From positions 26,021,956 to 26,085,955 of the forward strand of contig NC_051095.1 of the NCBI RefSeq assembly GCF_901709675.1: a DNA stretch of 64,000 nt, in the 5' to 3' direction. The notes under the pieces were generated by a model. The model was not told the origin of the DNA and made no database searches. It saw only the letters and a program-made list of their open reading frames with translations. Position 1 is the first letter of the stretch, and each line of letters begins with the position of its first letter. The translations under genes and the position numbers were made by a program. This stretch comes from Syngnathus acus (lineage: Eukaryota; Chordata; Actinopteri; Syngnathiformes; Syngnathidae). This document shows, one piece after another, positions 1 through 10,359 of this stretch.

Positions 1-283
1 ACGTAATTGTGTGAGGATATTGTAGCGGAGTGACGAGTGTAATTGTATCATAGTTTATGGAGAAAAACAATTTAAAAGGGACATTCGACGTGCTGTCAAA
101 TCAGTCATATTTAAATTTGCGCAATGACGTCGGCATGCGGTCGCGGAGGAAAACGTAAGTTTTGGGGGGAATTTTTAGCAGCATGGGTGATAATTAGAGG
201 TACCAATGTTTTTTATTTATGTCATCGCTAACACACACTGGGCGATTATTAGAATATGGGTGATAATTAGAATAAATACGGTA
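1..283 (+). mobile_element. MITE-1, right half (cut by the window start)
   Basis: This stretch is the reverse complement of 6480-6760. It ends in GATAATTAGAATAAATACGGTA and is followed by alternating TA/TG/CA sequence. In the next copy the same half begins at 19579, directly after the 3' tail of LINE A, so it is the downstream half of a MITE split by that LINE. The internal motif GGGCGATAAT recurs several times. There is no coding capacity, and the superfamily is not clear to me. Confidence 0.7.
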
Positions 284-3070
284 TATACGTATATACACAC
301 ACACATACATAGTTTCATAGTAGCTATTTTTGTGTTACAAAATACTAATCTCAAATTCTTTATCCGTAAGACATTATAAAATGTTAAGAAACAATGGTGT
401 GATTTTGCTTGGTTGAGGGCACGTTTAGTCTGCAACAACTTTACTGAAAGTAACGTTACGTGTGCAGGTTTACGTGACGAATATGTTGATGGTGTCATGA
501 AACAGTTCTGCAAAATTAGAATACTAAATGAGAGCCGAGCGGAGAGTGCTATAATTGATGCGGCCATCGAATTAGCCAAACAAATATGCAAAATATACAG
601 ATACTTGTAAAATGTATTAGAATGGTGTTAGAATAACATAATGTAATCAAACTAATGATTACAGGAACAGTAAAGCGGGCCTAATATTGCCACTAATATG
701 ATAGGTCGAGAAAGCAACATTTGTTACCTTTGCCACTTAGGGCCTTAAAGTGGTCTTCAGTCTAGTGGGAGCCATTCTAAATTTTAATCAGTTGGTCTAC
801 GTCCATTATTGACACTTAGAAATAATATATCCCTTATAAATTAGATCAATAACAATACAACCTAAGCCTCGCAAAGACATATTTTGGGGGGCTGAATCCA
901 GTAAGTACTAGTGCTCCAACTTCTTTTACCATTTTACTTACTGAAGAATTATCAAACATAAAAAAATATTTGTAGGGTTGACCTTAGGACCAGCACTGGA
1001 GTACTCAAGTTGCTGGGTGCTAAAGTACCAAACTGCAAGACGTGTAATCGTCATCAATGTGGATTACTTCATTGCCAATGCCCCAGAGTGTTTGGAAAAC
1101 TGAGCATTTTTAATTCTTCCCTTGTTTTGTGTGCCCACCTGGAGAGCAGTCGACCACTGCTAATTATAAAAATGTATGCTTATCAGTGTAATACTGTAGT
1201 TTGACAACAACAACAAAATCTGCAAACATATTGGTGTTTCACTGGTGTATTTTTCCCCTTTTATCACCTTTTTTAATTTACAGAGCTATGTTACTACTGA
1301 TACTTTACTCGGGCAACTGTGGTGTCTTTCCTCTTTTGGTTTTATCATAAACGCCAGAAATGCCCACACTTAAAAAGTGGGAAAACCGTGCATGCATCAT
1401 TACCTTGTGAAAAAGAACTGGCAGACAGCCTTCCTTCCATCTTTTGGTCCTTTTTCTACAAATCAGTACAGGCTTTCTTACTTATCTGCAGTTTGATCTT
1501 TCACCTCCTGCTGGATATCTGAGGTTAAAGGTCATTGCCTCAGGGGAACGGTTGTACATTGATGTGTTACTAATAGGTAAAGCTAAAAATGTCGCCTTAT
1601 GTATCCCATCAGTTCCTGCCTAAGGGCTCTCCACATGTGGGGGTAGTAGGGTGGGTGGCTATTAAAGGATAGACTTTTTGCCCTGAAACCTAAAAGAAAC
1701 TGAGTATCACTTTCTTCTTGTATGTCTTAAATAGGAATCATTTTTAAATGTGGATTTGTAGATGCCAATTTTTATCCGCCTCCTGTTGAGCAGGCAATGC
1801 TTTGATGCTCGCTCTGTTGCTACCACTGGTCCAGTCAGTTCGAACTGAAGCACCATTAAGCTTCCCATGAGGCTTCTACATCCTCAGTTTTATACATCAA
1901 GTCTGTGCTAAAAATCCTTGGGTGCCAGCTCTCTGCCTCTGAAGTAAGGTACTTAAATAAAGGACCAGTTTTCTTTAAAGTATGCTGTTAATATTTGAGG
2001 GCTACATATGTCATTAATGGCTGCCTTAAATTCAAAGGGATTTGACCATTACAGCCTAGTCGACATGAGCAAGGTCGACTGCATATTAAATCAACACCAT
2101 GACTGCTTAAGAAGTGGATGTGTTAGAATTGTAGGCTTCATCTTATTCTGTGTGATCCTGATATTTTTCAGAAATATGTCCCCACAGAAGCCATAGGAAA
2201 AGAAAAATGCCAACCACAAAGCAGGATTGATTGTTCATCTTGGATAACCTCAAGTCAGGAATATTGATTGTGAATTCAAGGGGACTTGCATGTACCATCA
2301 ATAGCTGGAAAGCATCATGTGCCCATATAAAAGTTAAATACTGTGTATCTATATTATTAGTAGACTGTTTAATCACTGATTACACCATGAATATGGAATG
2401 CACGTAATAATTCTGGTTGTCTCAAGGGAATGTAAAGCAAAATTTTTACATCGTGATATACAATAAAAATTGAATGAGCAACAAACTGAACCAAATGTTT
2501 AAACATACTGCTGTATCCCTCTCCTGAAAGATGTGTCTTATGAATACAATATATCTCAAGCTTTTTGTAGGAACAGCTAAATCACTGCCCACACATAAGT
2601 TAAAATGTGAAACAAAGTAAATTTAAAAAAATATAATTTTTGACTTGACACAAAATAATAATCACACGCAACATTTCAAAACTTAATACATTTTCACTTT
2701 ATATAGTCACTAGATTTCATGACAATGCCAGAAAATCTTTTACCAAATTTTGCTGGTCTGTCACAACCTGGGCACCCTTCAGTCCTCGTCCCTTCGTCCT
2801 CATTCATAAAACAATCGCTCCTTATGTCATTCCTCATTTTAAAAGGGCCTCTGTCCGTACATTGTCAGTGCGTGTATTTTTTTTTTTTAATCATAGTCCA
2901 AGAGATGAGAAACCCAATTTAGTTAAAATGGTGGAGTGCATGTATGAGAGTATCTATTATGAGATGAACCATGGGTCAGTTAGTAGGACTTCTAAGATTT
3001 GGAAGAGCGCGTGTGTGCGTGTGTGTGCGCGTGTGCATGTGTGCGTGTGTGTACTGTGTGTGCGTATGTG

Positions 3071-3110
<40 letters not shown>
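284..3110. other. Non-coding stretch, no gene recognised (A segment, copy 1)
   Basis: AT-rich sequence in which only short chance reading frames occur. It holds a short CA run near 296-308, a T run near 2878-2889, a GT-rich run at about 3008-3076 and a TA microsatellite at about 3077-3110. The TA run abuts the 3' end of LINE C. The same stretch recurs at about 19989-22800 and 39707-42530. I see no conserved domain, splice pattern or terminal repeat here. Confidence 0.6.
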
Positions 3111-3114
<4 letters not shown>

Positions 3115-6100
3115 GAGTTTTTATTCGCCATGTTTGAGCGTGCCAAACAAGGAATTTGACTTTGGTAAATCACACCCTCTGTTCAACATTTAGGTGACTA
3201 ACAACACTCAGGACATGTGAAAAATGGCAAATATTCTCAAACATCCCCTGATCTTAAACTCCCAAAAGGGCAAGGAAAAACTCAAAACTCCAGCTAGGGG
3301 AAATGAGAAACCTTGAGAAGAGACCACAGATGGGAAGGTCCCTCTTCCAGGATGACCAGGCTGCAATGGATGCAGAGAGGACACATAGTACAAACAGTGT
3401 AGACAAATTCAAAATAGGTGTGGAGAGCAGGATGTTATTGCACAGTAATGACTCTGAGACTCTAAGAGTGGTGTGAGTTCATCAGAGCAACAGCCTGGGG
3501 GAAGAAGCTGTCTCTGTGTCTGCTGGTTTTGGCGTACCGAGCTCTATAACGCCGTCCGGAGGGGAGTAGTTCAAACAGACTGCAACCTGGGTGAGAAGGG
3601 TCTGTAGAGATGTTCCTTGCACGTTTCCTGGTCCTGGACAGGTACAAGTCTTGGATAGATGGGAGGTTGATTCCAATGATTTTTTCAGCAGTCCTGATTG
3701 TCCGTTGCAGTCTGTGCTTGTCTTGTTTGGAGGCCGATCCAAACCAGACAGCGATGGAGGTGCAGAGGACAGACTGGATGATGGCAGTGTAGAAGGTCTT
3801 CAGAAGCTCTCGCGGCAGGTTGAACTTCTTGAGCTGTCTCAGGAAGTACAGCCTCTGCTGGGCCTTCTTCCGGACAGAGTCTATGTGGCCAGTCCATTTC
3901 AGGTCCCGAGAGATTGTGGTTCCCAGGAACTTGGAGGTGTCTGTGGAGAGAATAGTATTACTGCGGATAGTGAGGGGTAAAAGTGGTGAAGGGTCTCGCT
4001 TGAAATCCACTGTCATCTCCACGGTCTTGAGCGAGTTCAGCTCCAGGTGGTTTTGGCTGCACCAGTGGACCAGCCGCTCCACCTCCTGTCTGTACGCAGT
4101 CTCATCACCGTCCTGGATCAGTCCGATGAGAGTGGTGTCGTCTGCATACTTCAGGAGCTTCACAGGAGAGTCACCTGAGGAGAAATCATTGGTGTAGAGA
4201 GAGAAGAGCAGTGGGGAGAGGACGCACCCCTGAGGGGCTCCAGTATTGGTGGTCCGGGTGTCAGATGTGATGCCCCCCAGCCTCACACGCTGTCTCCTGT
4301 TGGTCAGGAAGCTGGTGATCCACTGACAGGTGGAGGCAGGCACCGCAAGCTGGATGAGCTTCTGTTGGAGGATGTCAGGAGCGATGGTGTTGAACGCCGA
4401 GCTGAAGTCCACGAACAGGATCCTGGCGTACGTTCCTGGGGTGTCCAGGTGGTGCAGGATGTAGTGCAGTCCCATGTTGACCGCATCATCCACTGACCTG
4501 TTTGCCCGGTAGGCAAACTGGAGGGGGTCAAGCAGGGGGCCCGTGACATCCTTCAGGTGGTTCAGCACTAACCTCTCGAAAGATTTCATGACCACAGATG
4601 TCAGTGCGACAGGTCTATAGTCATTTAAACCTGTGATGGCGGGCTTCTTGGCCACTGGAACGATGGTGGAGCTCTTGAAGCATGAGGGCACCTCACACAG
4701 CTCCAGAGAACGGTTGAAGATCCGTGCAAAGGTGGGCGCCAGCTGCTCAGCGCAGACTTTCAAGCAGGAAGGTGACACGCCGTCTGGGCCCGGTGCCTTC
4801 CTGGTCTTTTGTCTCCGGAACATCTGGCGCACTTCCTCCTCGCGGATCTGGAGTGCGGGCGCGGCCTCTGCAAGAGAGAGAGTGGGTGACAACGATGATA
4901 GAGGTGTGGACAGAGCAGTTGTGGGGAGAGGTGAGTATGTAGATTGTGCTGCAGGAAGTCCCGTTGTGTGGGTGGACCGATCAAACCTGCAGTAGAACCT
5001 GTTTAGCTGGTTAGCAAGCCTTGGGCTCTCCACAGGACGGGGGGTTCGTTTCTTGTAGCCCGTGATGCTCTGCAGACCTTTCCACACTGTTGAGGGATCA
5101 GGATTGGCAGAGAGGTGTCTCTTCAGGTTCTCCCCGTAACACCTCCTGGCTTTCCTGACCTCTCGGTTCAGTGTGTTTCTGGTCTGCTTGAACAGGTCGC
5201 GGTCGCCGCTCCTGTAGGCCTCCTCCTTGACTTTGCGCAGCCTCCTGAGGTTCGGTGTAAACCAAGGTTTGTCGTTGTTGTACGTGCAGAAGGTCTTAGT
5301 CTGCACACACAGATCCTCACAAAAACTGATGTATGATGTGACAGTGTCAGTGAGTTCATGCAAGTCTGAAGTTGCAGCTTCGAAAACTCCCCAATCGGTG
5401 CAGTCAAAGCAGGCTTGGAGGTCCTGCCTTGACTCCACTGTCCACTTCCTCACAGTCCTCACCACAGGCTTAGAAGTTTTTAGTTTCTGCCTGTAGGCCG
5501 GGATCAGATGAACTAGACAGTGGTCCGAGAGTCCTAAAGCTGCACGAGCAGCAGAGTGGTATGCATCCTTGATCACGGTGTAGCAGTGGTCCAGAGTCTG
5601 TGCCCCTCTGGTGGGACACGTTACGTGCTGTCTGTATCTGGGGAGTTCGTGTGCGAGGTTCGCCCTGTTAAGATCACCCAGAACAATGATTAGTGAATTT
5701 GGTAGAAGTTTCTCCATGTCTGTTACCTGGTCGGCCAGCATCTGCGTGGCTTCACTCGCACGTGCGTGTGGTGGAATGTAAACAGCCGCCATGACGGTCG
5801 AGGAGAACTCCCGTGGTGAATAGAACGGCCGGCAGTTTATGAAAAGTGTTTCTAGGAGAGGGCTGCAAAACTCTTTCAACACCGTGACATCAGTACACCA
5901 ACGTTCATTAATGTAGAAACAGAGACCACCTCCCTTTGATTTTCCGGAGAGCTCCGCGCTGCGATCTGCACGAGTTAGCCGGAACCCCGCTAGCTCCACG
6001 GCGTGGTGGGGGGTTCGTTCGCTGAGCCACGTTTCCACAAAGCACAGCGCGGCGGATCTGCTGAAGTCCGTGTTCCTTGAAGTGAGGAGCAGCAGTTCAT

Positions 6101-6440
6101 CCATCTTGTTCGCCAGGGAGCGGACATTCGCCAGATGAATTGACGGTAGGGCAGAACGGAACCCTCTCTGCCTCAGCCTTACGAGTGCTCCGGCTCGTTT
6201 TCCGCGCCGCCGTCGTCGCGCTAGCTTGTATAGCACCGCCGCTCCGGCTAGAATCTCCGACAAACAGTCTGAATCGGAGAGAACAGGAGAGAAAATACCA
6301 GAAGAAGACTGTCCGATGTTTAACAGCGCTTCTCTGGTAAAAGTGATCCGGGATGGACAGCAGAGGACACAGAAACACACAAAATAAGACAAAGAAACAG
6401 AGTGACTCACCGTGGCTGCCATCCGCGGCGCCATCATGAC

Positions 6441-6442
<2 letters not shown>
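3111..6442 (-). mobile_element. LINE C: near full-length L2-type non-LTR retrotransposon, copy 1
   Basis: A minus-strand LINE of about 3.3 kb. The 3' end is in the TA repeat at 3111; read on the minus strand it contains AATAAA about 15 bases before the end and a ~340-bp 3' UTR after the stop codon. The 5' end lies near 6442, next to another TA repeat, so the element seems to sit within TA microsatellite DNA. It carries one long open frame with apurinic endonuclease and reverse transcriptase domains. Subfamily naming (L2/Maui versus Rex1/CR1) is by motif resemblance only. Confidence 0.85.
3462..6437 (-). CDS. LINE endonuclease-reverse transcriptase polyprotein, frame open (copy 1)
   Basis: About 991 residues from the tandem ATGs at 6437. 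The protein would nick target DNA and copy its own RNA into the nick. The N-terminal third has exonuclease-endonuclease-phosphatase motifs: ETWLSE, the Asp-Asn pair in LGDLNRAN and LSDHCLVHL. The central part is a reverse transcriptase with [38 protein letters not shown] and the catalytic [10 protein letters not shown]. The C-terminus has the L2-type tail ([32 protein letters not shown]). All visible catalytic residues are present and there is no internal stop. The frame can be read further upstream through the TA repeat, but I chose the ATG pair because it is the first plausible start inside the element. Copies 2 and 3 have one extra A near 6373, which puts this ATG out of frame there. I see no separate ORF1. 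Confidence 0.85.
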   Translation of the reverse strand: MMAPRMAATVSHSVSLSYFVCFCVLCCPSRITFTREALLNIGQSSSGIFSPVLSDSDCLSEILAGAAVLYKLARRRRRGKRAGALVRLRQRGFRSALPSIHLANVRSLANKMDELLLLTSRNTDFSRSAALCFVETWLSERTPHHAVELAGFRLTRADRSAELSGKSKGGGLCFYINERWCTDVTVLKEFCSPLLETLFINCRPFYSPREFSSTVMAAVYIPPHARASEATQMLADQVTDMEKLLPNSLIIVLGDLNRANLAHELPRYRQHVTCPTRGAQTLDHCYTVIKDAYHSAARAALGLSDHCLVHLIPAYRQKLKTSKPVVRTVRKWTVESRQDLQACFDCTDWGVFEAATSDLHELTDTVTSYISFCEDLCVQTKTFCTYNNDKPWFTPNLRRLRKVKEEAYRSGDRDLFKQTRNTLNREVRKARRCYGENLKRHLSANPDPSTVWKGLQSITGYKKRTPRPVESPRLANQLNRFYCRFDRSTHTTGLPAAQSTYSPLPTTALSTPLSSLSPTLSLAEAAPALQIREEEVRQMFRRQKTRKAPGPDGVSPSCLKVCAEQLAPTFARIFNRSLELCEVPSCFKSSTIVPVAKKPAITGLNDYRPVALTSVVMKSFERLVLNHLKDVTGPLLDPLQFAYRANRSVDDAVNMGLHYILHHLDTPGTYARILFVDFSSAFNTIAPDILQQKLIQLAVPASTCQWITSFLTNRRQRVRLGGITSDTRTTNTGAPQGCVLSPLLFSLYTNDFSSGDSPVKLLKYADDTTLIGLIQDGDETAYRQEVERLVHWCSQNHLELNSLKTVEMTVDFKRDPSPLLPLTIRSNTILSTDTSKFLGTTISRDLKWTGHIDSVRKKAQQRLYFLRQLKKFNLPRELLKTFYTAIIQSVLCTSIAVWFGSASKQDKHRLQRTIRTAEKIIGINLPSIQDLYLSRTRKRARNISTDPSHPGCSLFELLPSGRRYRARYAKTSRHRDSFFPQAVALMNSHHS

Positions 6443-6479
<37 letters not shown>
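6443..6479. repeat. TA microsatellite between LINE C and MITE-1
   Basis: Almost pure TA dinucleotides. MITE-1 starts inside it with TACCGTA, so the repeat may have been the TA-type target. Equivalent runs are at about 26134-26169 and 45861-45897. Confidence 0.9.
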
Positions 6480-6483
<4 letters not shown>

Positions 6484-7045
6484 GTATTTATTCGAATTAT
6501 CGCCCATATTCTAATAATCGCCCAGTGTGTGTTAGTGATGACATAAATAAAAAACATTGATCCCTCTAATTATCGCCCATGCTGCTAAAAATTCCCCCCA
6601 AAACGTACGTTTTCCTCCGCGACCGCACGCCGACGTCATTGCGCAAATTTAAATATGACTGATTTGACAGCACGTCGAATGTCCCTTTTAAATTGTTTTT
6701 CTCCATAAAGTATGATACAATTACACTCGTCACTCCGCTACAATATCCTCACACAATTACGTTATCGGGGCGTGCGCTCGAACAAGACGATCGCGATAAC
6801 ATGACGTGTGCAACATGTGATGTGCGACGGAAACGTGTCGCATCGACGGAGCGTCAGTTGACGCACCCCGCTGTTAGAGGTAGATCAAAACAGCCGCTGT
6901 TGCAGTGTTACGAACACCAGTGAGGTGCACGTATTGCATACTACATAAGGAAAATATACATATTATCGCCCATTTCAGTGCCCCTTGGCGATCGGACATA
7001 ACGTGTTCTCTATTAATCGCCCACCCCCCTGTTGGACATACGGTA
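6480..7045 (-). mobile_element. MITE-1, nearly complete copy with shortened terminus
   Basis: A 566-bp non-coding element bounded by TACCGTA at the left and TACGGTA at the right. The split copy at 14069 shows a longer version of the second terminus (TACC(A/G)TATTTATTC followed by TAATTATCGCCCC), which matches the left end here. The full family thus has terminal inverted repeats of roughly 26 bp, and this copy has lost part of one. Flanks are TA repeats, which fits a TA target. The motif ATCGCCC/GGGCGAT is scattered through it. It is inverted relative to the MITE-1 half at 1-283. The superfamily is not determined. Confidence 0.65.
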
Positions 7046-7239
7046 CTCTTATTTATTCATTGTATGTGCCTTCTTATTTTTACTTTTTGCATTGTTTACT
7101 TGATTGTTTTGTTTGTCTGTGGACCAATTGGGTGTAATATGTCTTGTCTACACCGTGGGATAGTAGGAAACGCAATTTCGATCTCTTTGTATGTCTTGAC
7201 GTGAAGAAATTGACAATAAAGCAGACTTTGACTTTGACT
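7046..7239 (+). mobile_element. LINE 3' tail, severely 5'-truncated
   Basis: About 195 bp closely related to the 3' end of LINE A (19390-19578). It contains the GTGGGATAGT stretch and ends in GACAATAAAGCAGACTTTGACTTTGACT. Only untranslated sequence remains. AATAAA lies just before the ACTTTG repeats that form the typical 3' end. It starts directly at the MITE-1 terminus. Confidence 0.75.
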
Positions 7240-7458
7240 ACTAGTATGCTTCTTCATAATATTCTAATATTTTGTGATAGGATATTTGAGTTTTCTTAAG
7301 CTGTATGCCATAATCAGCAATATTAAAATAATAAAAGACTTGCAATATTTCAGTTGATTTGTAATGAATCCAGAATGTATGACATTTTTGGTTTTTTAAT
7401 TCCATTACAGAAAATAAAGAACTTTATCACAATATTCTAATTTTCTGAGACAGTCCTG
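7240..7458. repeat. Unclassified interspersed repeat
   Basis: About 220 bp of AT-rich non-coding sequence with partly inverted ends (CATAATATTCTAATATTTTG near the start and CACAATATTCTAATTTTCTG near the end). It runs into a TA repeat at 7459-7541. It looks like a widespread fish repeat, but I cannot name the family. It recurs at about 26936-27158 and 46659-46880. Confidence 0.45.
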
Positions 7459-7482
7459 TGTATATATATATATATATATGAC

Positions 7483-7541
<59 letters not shown>

Positions 7542-7543
<2 letters not shown>

Positions 7544-7580
7544 CCGTATTTATTCGAATTATCGCCCATATTCTAATAAT
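7542..7580 (-). mobile_element. MITE-1 terminus fragment
   Basis: Thirty-nine bases starting TACCGTATTTATTCGAATTA match the outer end of MITE-1. They stop abruptly where LINE D sequence begins. The same fragment lies at 27244-27281 and 46959-46997. Confidence 0.6.
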
Positions 7581-8225
7581 GCAGAATTATTAGTTTCGGG
7601 CCAGCTGACCTTCAGACCCAGCTTGTTGGCTTCCTCTTGGTAGATTTCTAAGGCTTCTTTCAACTGATCAGGGGTGGAGCAAAATAGCATGGTGTCATCT
7701 GCGTATTCCAGATCAGTGAGGCTATAACTGCCTAGTTTAACCCCTGGAATACATATCCGTTCCATCAAATGGTTGATGATAGTTAAAAAGGTCTGGTGCA
7801 GCTACACATCCCTGTCTCACACCGCTGTTGATTGAGAACCAGGTGGAGTTGGTACCATTGACACGCACACAGCTTTCGGCATCACTGTAGCGCTTTTGAA
7901 AGAGGGTGGTAATTTTTCTTGGTGCTCCGAGGATGGTGAGAACCTTCCAGTGGGAGGTGTGGTCCACAGTGTCAAAAGCCGCCTTGAGATCAAGAAAGGC
8001 AATATAGAGATGTCTGTCTTGGCGGAACTCGTGTACCTTCTCTATGATGAGGCGGAGGGCAGAAATTTGGTCTGTTGCGGAGCGGTTTGGCATGAAGCCC
8101 GCCTGTTGGGGGCGTCTTTTGCTTCTAATGGCCGGGAGGGCCCGGGTGAGAAGTATGCGGGTGAAGATCTTTCCAGGGATAGAGAGAAGTGTAATGCCTC
8201 TGTAATTGTTACAGACCATTTTATC
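7581..8225 (-). pseudogene. LINE D reverse transcriptase fragment, copy 1
   Basis: Two overlapping minus-strand frames give a decayed reverse transcriptase. The upstream frame has NNYRGITLLSIPGKIF, FLDLKAAFDTVDH and SGVRQGCVAAPDLFN; the second has LEYADDTMLFC. One frameshift separates them near 7740-7770. The type differs from LINEs A, B, C and G (DLKAAFDTVDH and GVRQGC rather than DFSSAFNTI and PQGCVLSP) and is closer to the RTE/R1/I-like groups; I cannot fix the clade. The fragment is truncated at its 3' side by the MITE-1 scrap. At its 5' side it meets element E, with the 9-bp CATTTTATC at 8217-8225. Confidence 0.75.
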
Positions 8226-8875
8226 ACCTGCGTGAAGCTGGCCCCCCACCCCACGCAAAATTTAATGAAAATAGTCTGTTTCTTTTGTGCTTCGTTAGTG
8301 CTGGTTTGTGCAGCAAAAATTTCGTTTGTGCTGCTATGGTTTTTTAGTTATGAAAGATTATTTTATAGGTCATCCAGAGTTCACCCAGCCCCCCATCTGC
8401 TCCACATGAACCCAAAATGGTACCGTTCGTTTGTGCTTCGTTTGTGCTGGTTTGTGCTGCAAAAAATTTCATTTGTGCTGCTTCCGTTTCGTAGATATTA
8501 CACATTTATTTTATAGCGATGACGTCACCCAGCCCCCCATTTTACTCCAAATGGACCCAAAATGGTACCGTTCGTTCGTGCTTCGTTTGTGCTGGTTTGT
8601 GCAGGAAAAATTTTCATTTGTGCTGCTACGGTTTCGTAGATATTACACATTTATTTTATAGCGATGACGTCACGTAGCCCCGCCCCCCTATTGACTTCCA
8701 AATGGACCAAAAATAGTGCAGTTCGTTTGTGCTTCGTTTGTGCTGCAAAAAGTTTCGTTTGTGCTGCTACGGTTTTGCAGATATTACACATTTAATTTAT
8801 AGCGATGACGTCACTGTATTTCATCGCGAATTTCAAGCCCCTGGAATGCTCCTGATGCAGGACGAATACAAGGTA
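8226..8875 (+). mobile_element. Foldback element E, left-arm fragment (copy 1)
   Basis: The terminus ACCTGCGTGAAGCTGG is followed by about four copies of a ~145-bp repeat containing TTCGTTTGTGCTG and GATGACGTCAC. It is cut off by the duplication junction at 8875, and the full element is present only at 47643-51979. Open frames through it are chance readings of the repeat (rich in CFVCAGLCCKK-type residues), not genes. Confidence 0.85.
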
Positions 8876-8880
8876 TATAT
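8871..8880. other. Unit junction 1 of the tandem duplication
   Basis: Sequence identical to the left arm of foldback element E stops after AAGGTA and continues as a TA microsatellite. At the right end of the array (48288-48293) the same AAGGTA continues into the intact element. The breakpoint therefore joins the interior of E to a TA repeat, with two or three bases of possible microhomology (GTA/TA). Confidence 0.8.
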
Positions 8881-10359
8881 ATATATATATATACATACAC
8901 GTATGTACACGTATGTATCTATAAATTATAATATATATATATATATACTATATATATATATATGTTGTTGGATTTTGTCCACAATTTAGGGAGCGCGCTA
9001 TCTGCGCCTCACGGCAAAAGCCATTGCCAATCACCTGTTATCCAATTTACTCACTGCATGCTCGTTTGATTTCTTCAGATTTAGGAAAATGCTAAGACAC
9101 TGAAGCAGAAATTAGACTTACACAGGTTGGTTGAGTTCAATCACAATTCTTGTTAAGAAAGCTCTGTTTTCAGGAAAGTACAATACAGCGCTGGGCCTTT
9201 CAAGAGCAGAAAGTCTCCATTCAGAAAAGGCAACGTTCAAGGTTCTTTGGTCAGCTTATATTCAGTTGCACATGCCGGTGTGGGCCGAGTTTGATGGGTG
9301 ATGAGTCTTTGGGGTGGGGCAAGTTCGCAGGAGATTTTGATTCCATGGGAGTGGGTGCTGATTATGGGCGATACGGTGTGTGTGTGGGGGCTGTTGTCTT
9401 CCATCCCGTCGTTCGGCCTTGGCGATCATCTTTGGCCGAGTCCTTGGGTGGGGGCTGTTGTCTTCCATCCCGTCTTTCGGCCTTGGCGATCATCTTTGGC
9501 CGAGTCCTTGGCTGACTCCCTCTGGCACCTGCTGGTTTTTATCTCCAAGTGACCTTCCTGTAAACATTCTCCTCCATCTTGCACATACACTGTCTCACCT
9601 CATTCTTTCATCATTCTTCAAGTTTGTCATTTTGTACGAAATTATGTGAGCTTTTTGGCTGTGACATCATTAATCTATTAATGTTCCCTGACTATGCAAA
9701 GTTTGTTCTTTTGATACTCCATGTCTTTGCTTACGTCATTATATTCTTAGTTTAATCATGCTTCCAACCATATATTTCTTTGTTAGGCAAAATATTTCCC
9801 TCTGTCCAGAACGTTCAGTAGTAATCGAAAACTGGCGTCTAGCATTAGTCAAAACATAAGATACAATCAAGTACTGAACATTTTTAGACTACTTTGGCAG
9901 TGTCCGTGATTTAGAAAAACATCAGGCATGCATTAAACAGTTCCTTAAGGGTCATTAAGCTATTCAGGCAATATATCAAAAAACATTTGTTATTTCAAAG
10001 TGCTCAGAAATATAAATCAGATCATAAAGTTATAAAAACCTTTGTCATTACCACCTATCAAAAATGTCTAGTTATGTCTGCTTTATTGATTTGGTGTGTA
10101 GGTATAATTATATGCTTAAAATATTTCTTTATTGCTTTAATATGTGAATATACTTTTCTGCTTATGTACTTTATTCAATGAGGTTTGAGCATATGTTTTT
10201 GTAGCTAGGCAGGACTTTTGTATTTCGACCCCATTCCTTCAATATATTAAATTATGCTAGGGACAGGATCGATTAGCACACAGGTGACAAAATTAAGTCA
10301 CACAAAGCATCTGTATGCCCACATATTACATTAGCTGCCGTGCCTGTCAACCAAGATGG
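8876..10359. other. Non-coding start of the duplicated unit
   Basis: It begins with TA microsatellites (to about 8962) and then unique-looking sequence with no recognised gene. A 64-bp segment occurs twice in tandem at about 9388-9513 (CTGTTGTCTTCCATCCCGTC starts each unit), which creates short chance frames. The same stretch lies at 28583-30071. I see nothing else in it. Confidence 0.6.
9388..9513. repeat. 64-bp tandem duplication (two units)
   Basis: Two adjacent copies of a 64-bp unit, differing at a few bases, begin at about 9388 and 9452. The same pair is found at about 29095-29221. Confidence 0.85.

Noticed and set aside
217-610. Paired frames on both strands (124 and 65 codons) in segment A
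   Set aside because: The frames differ between copies (broken at 20064-20322), composition is AT-rich and no domain or splice signal is seen.
2862-3193. Frames through the GT and TA repeats before LINE C
   Set aside because: They run through microsatellites whose length differs between copies. The VCACVCACV and IYIYIY residues are artefacts.
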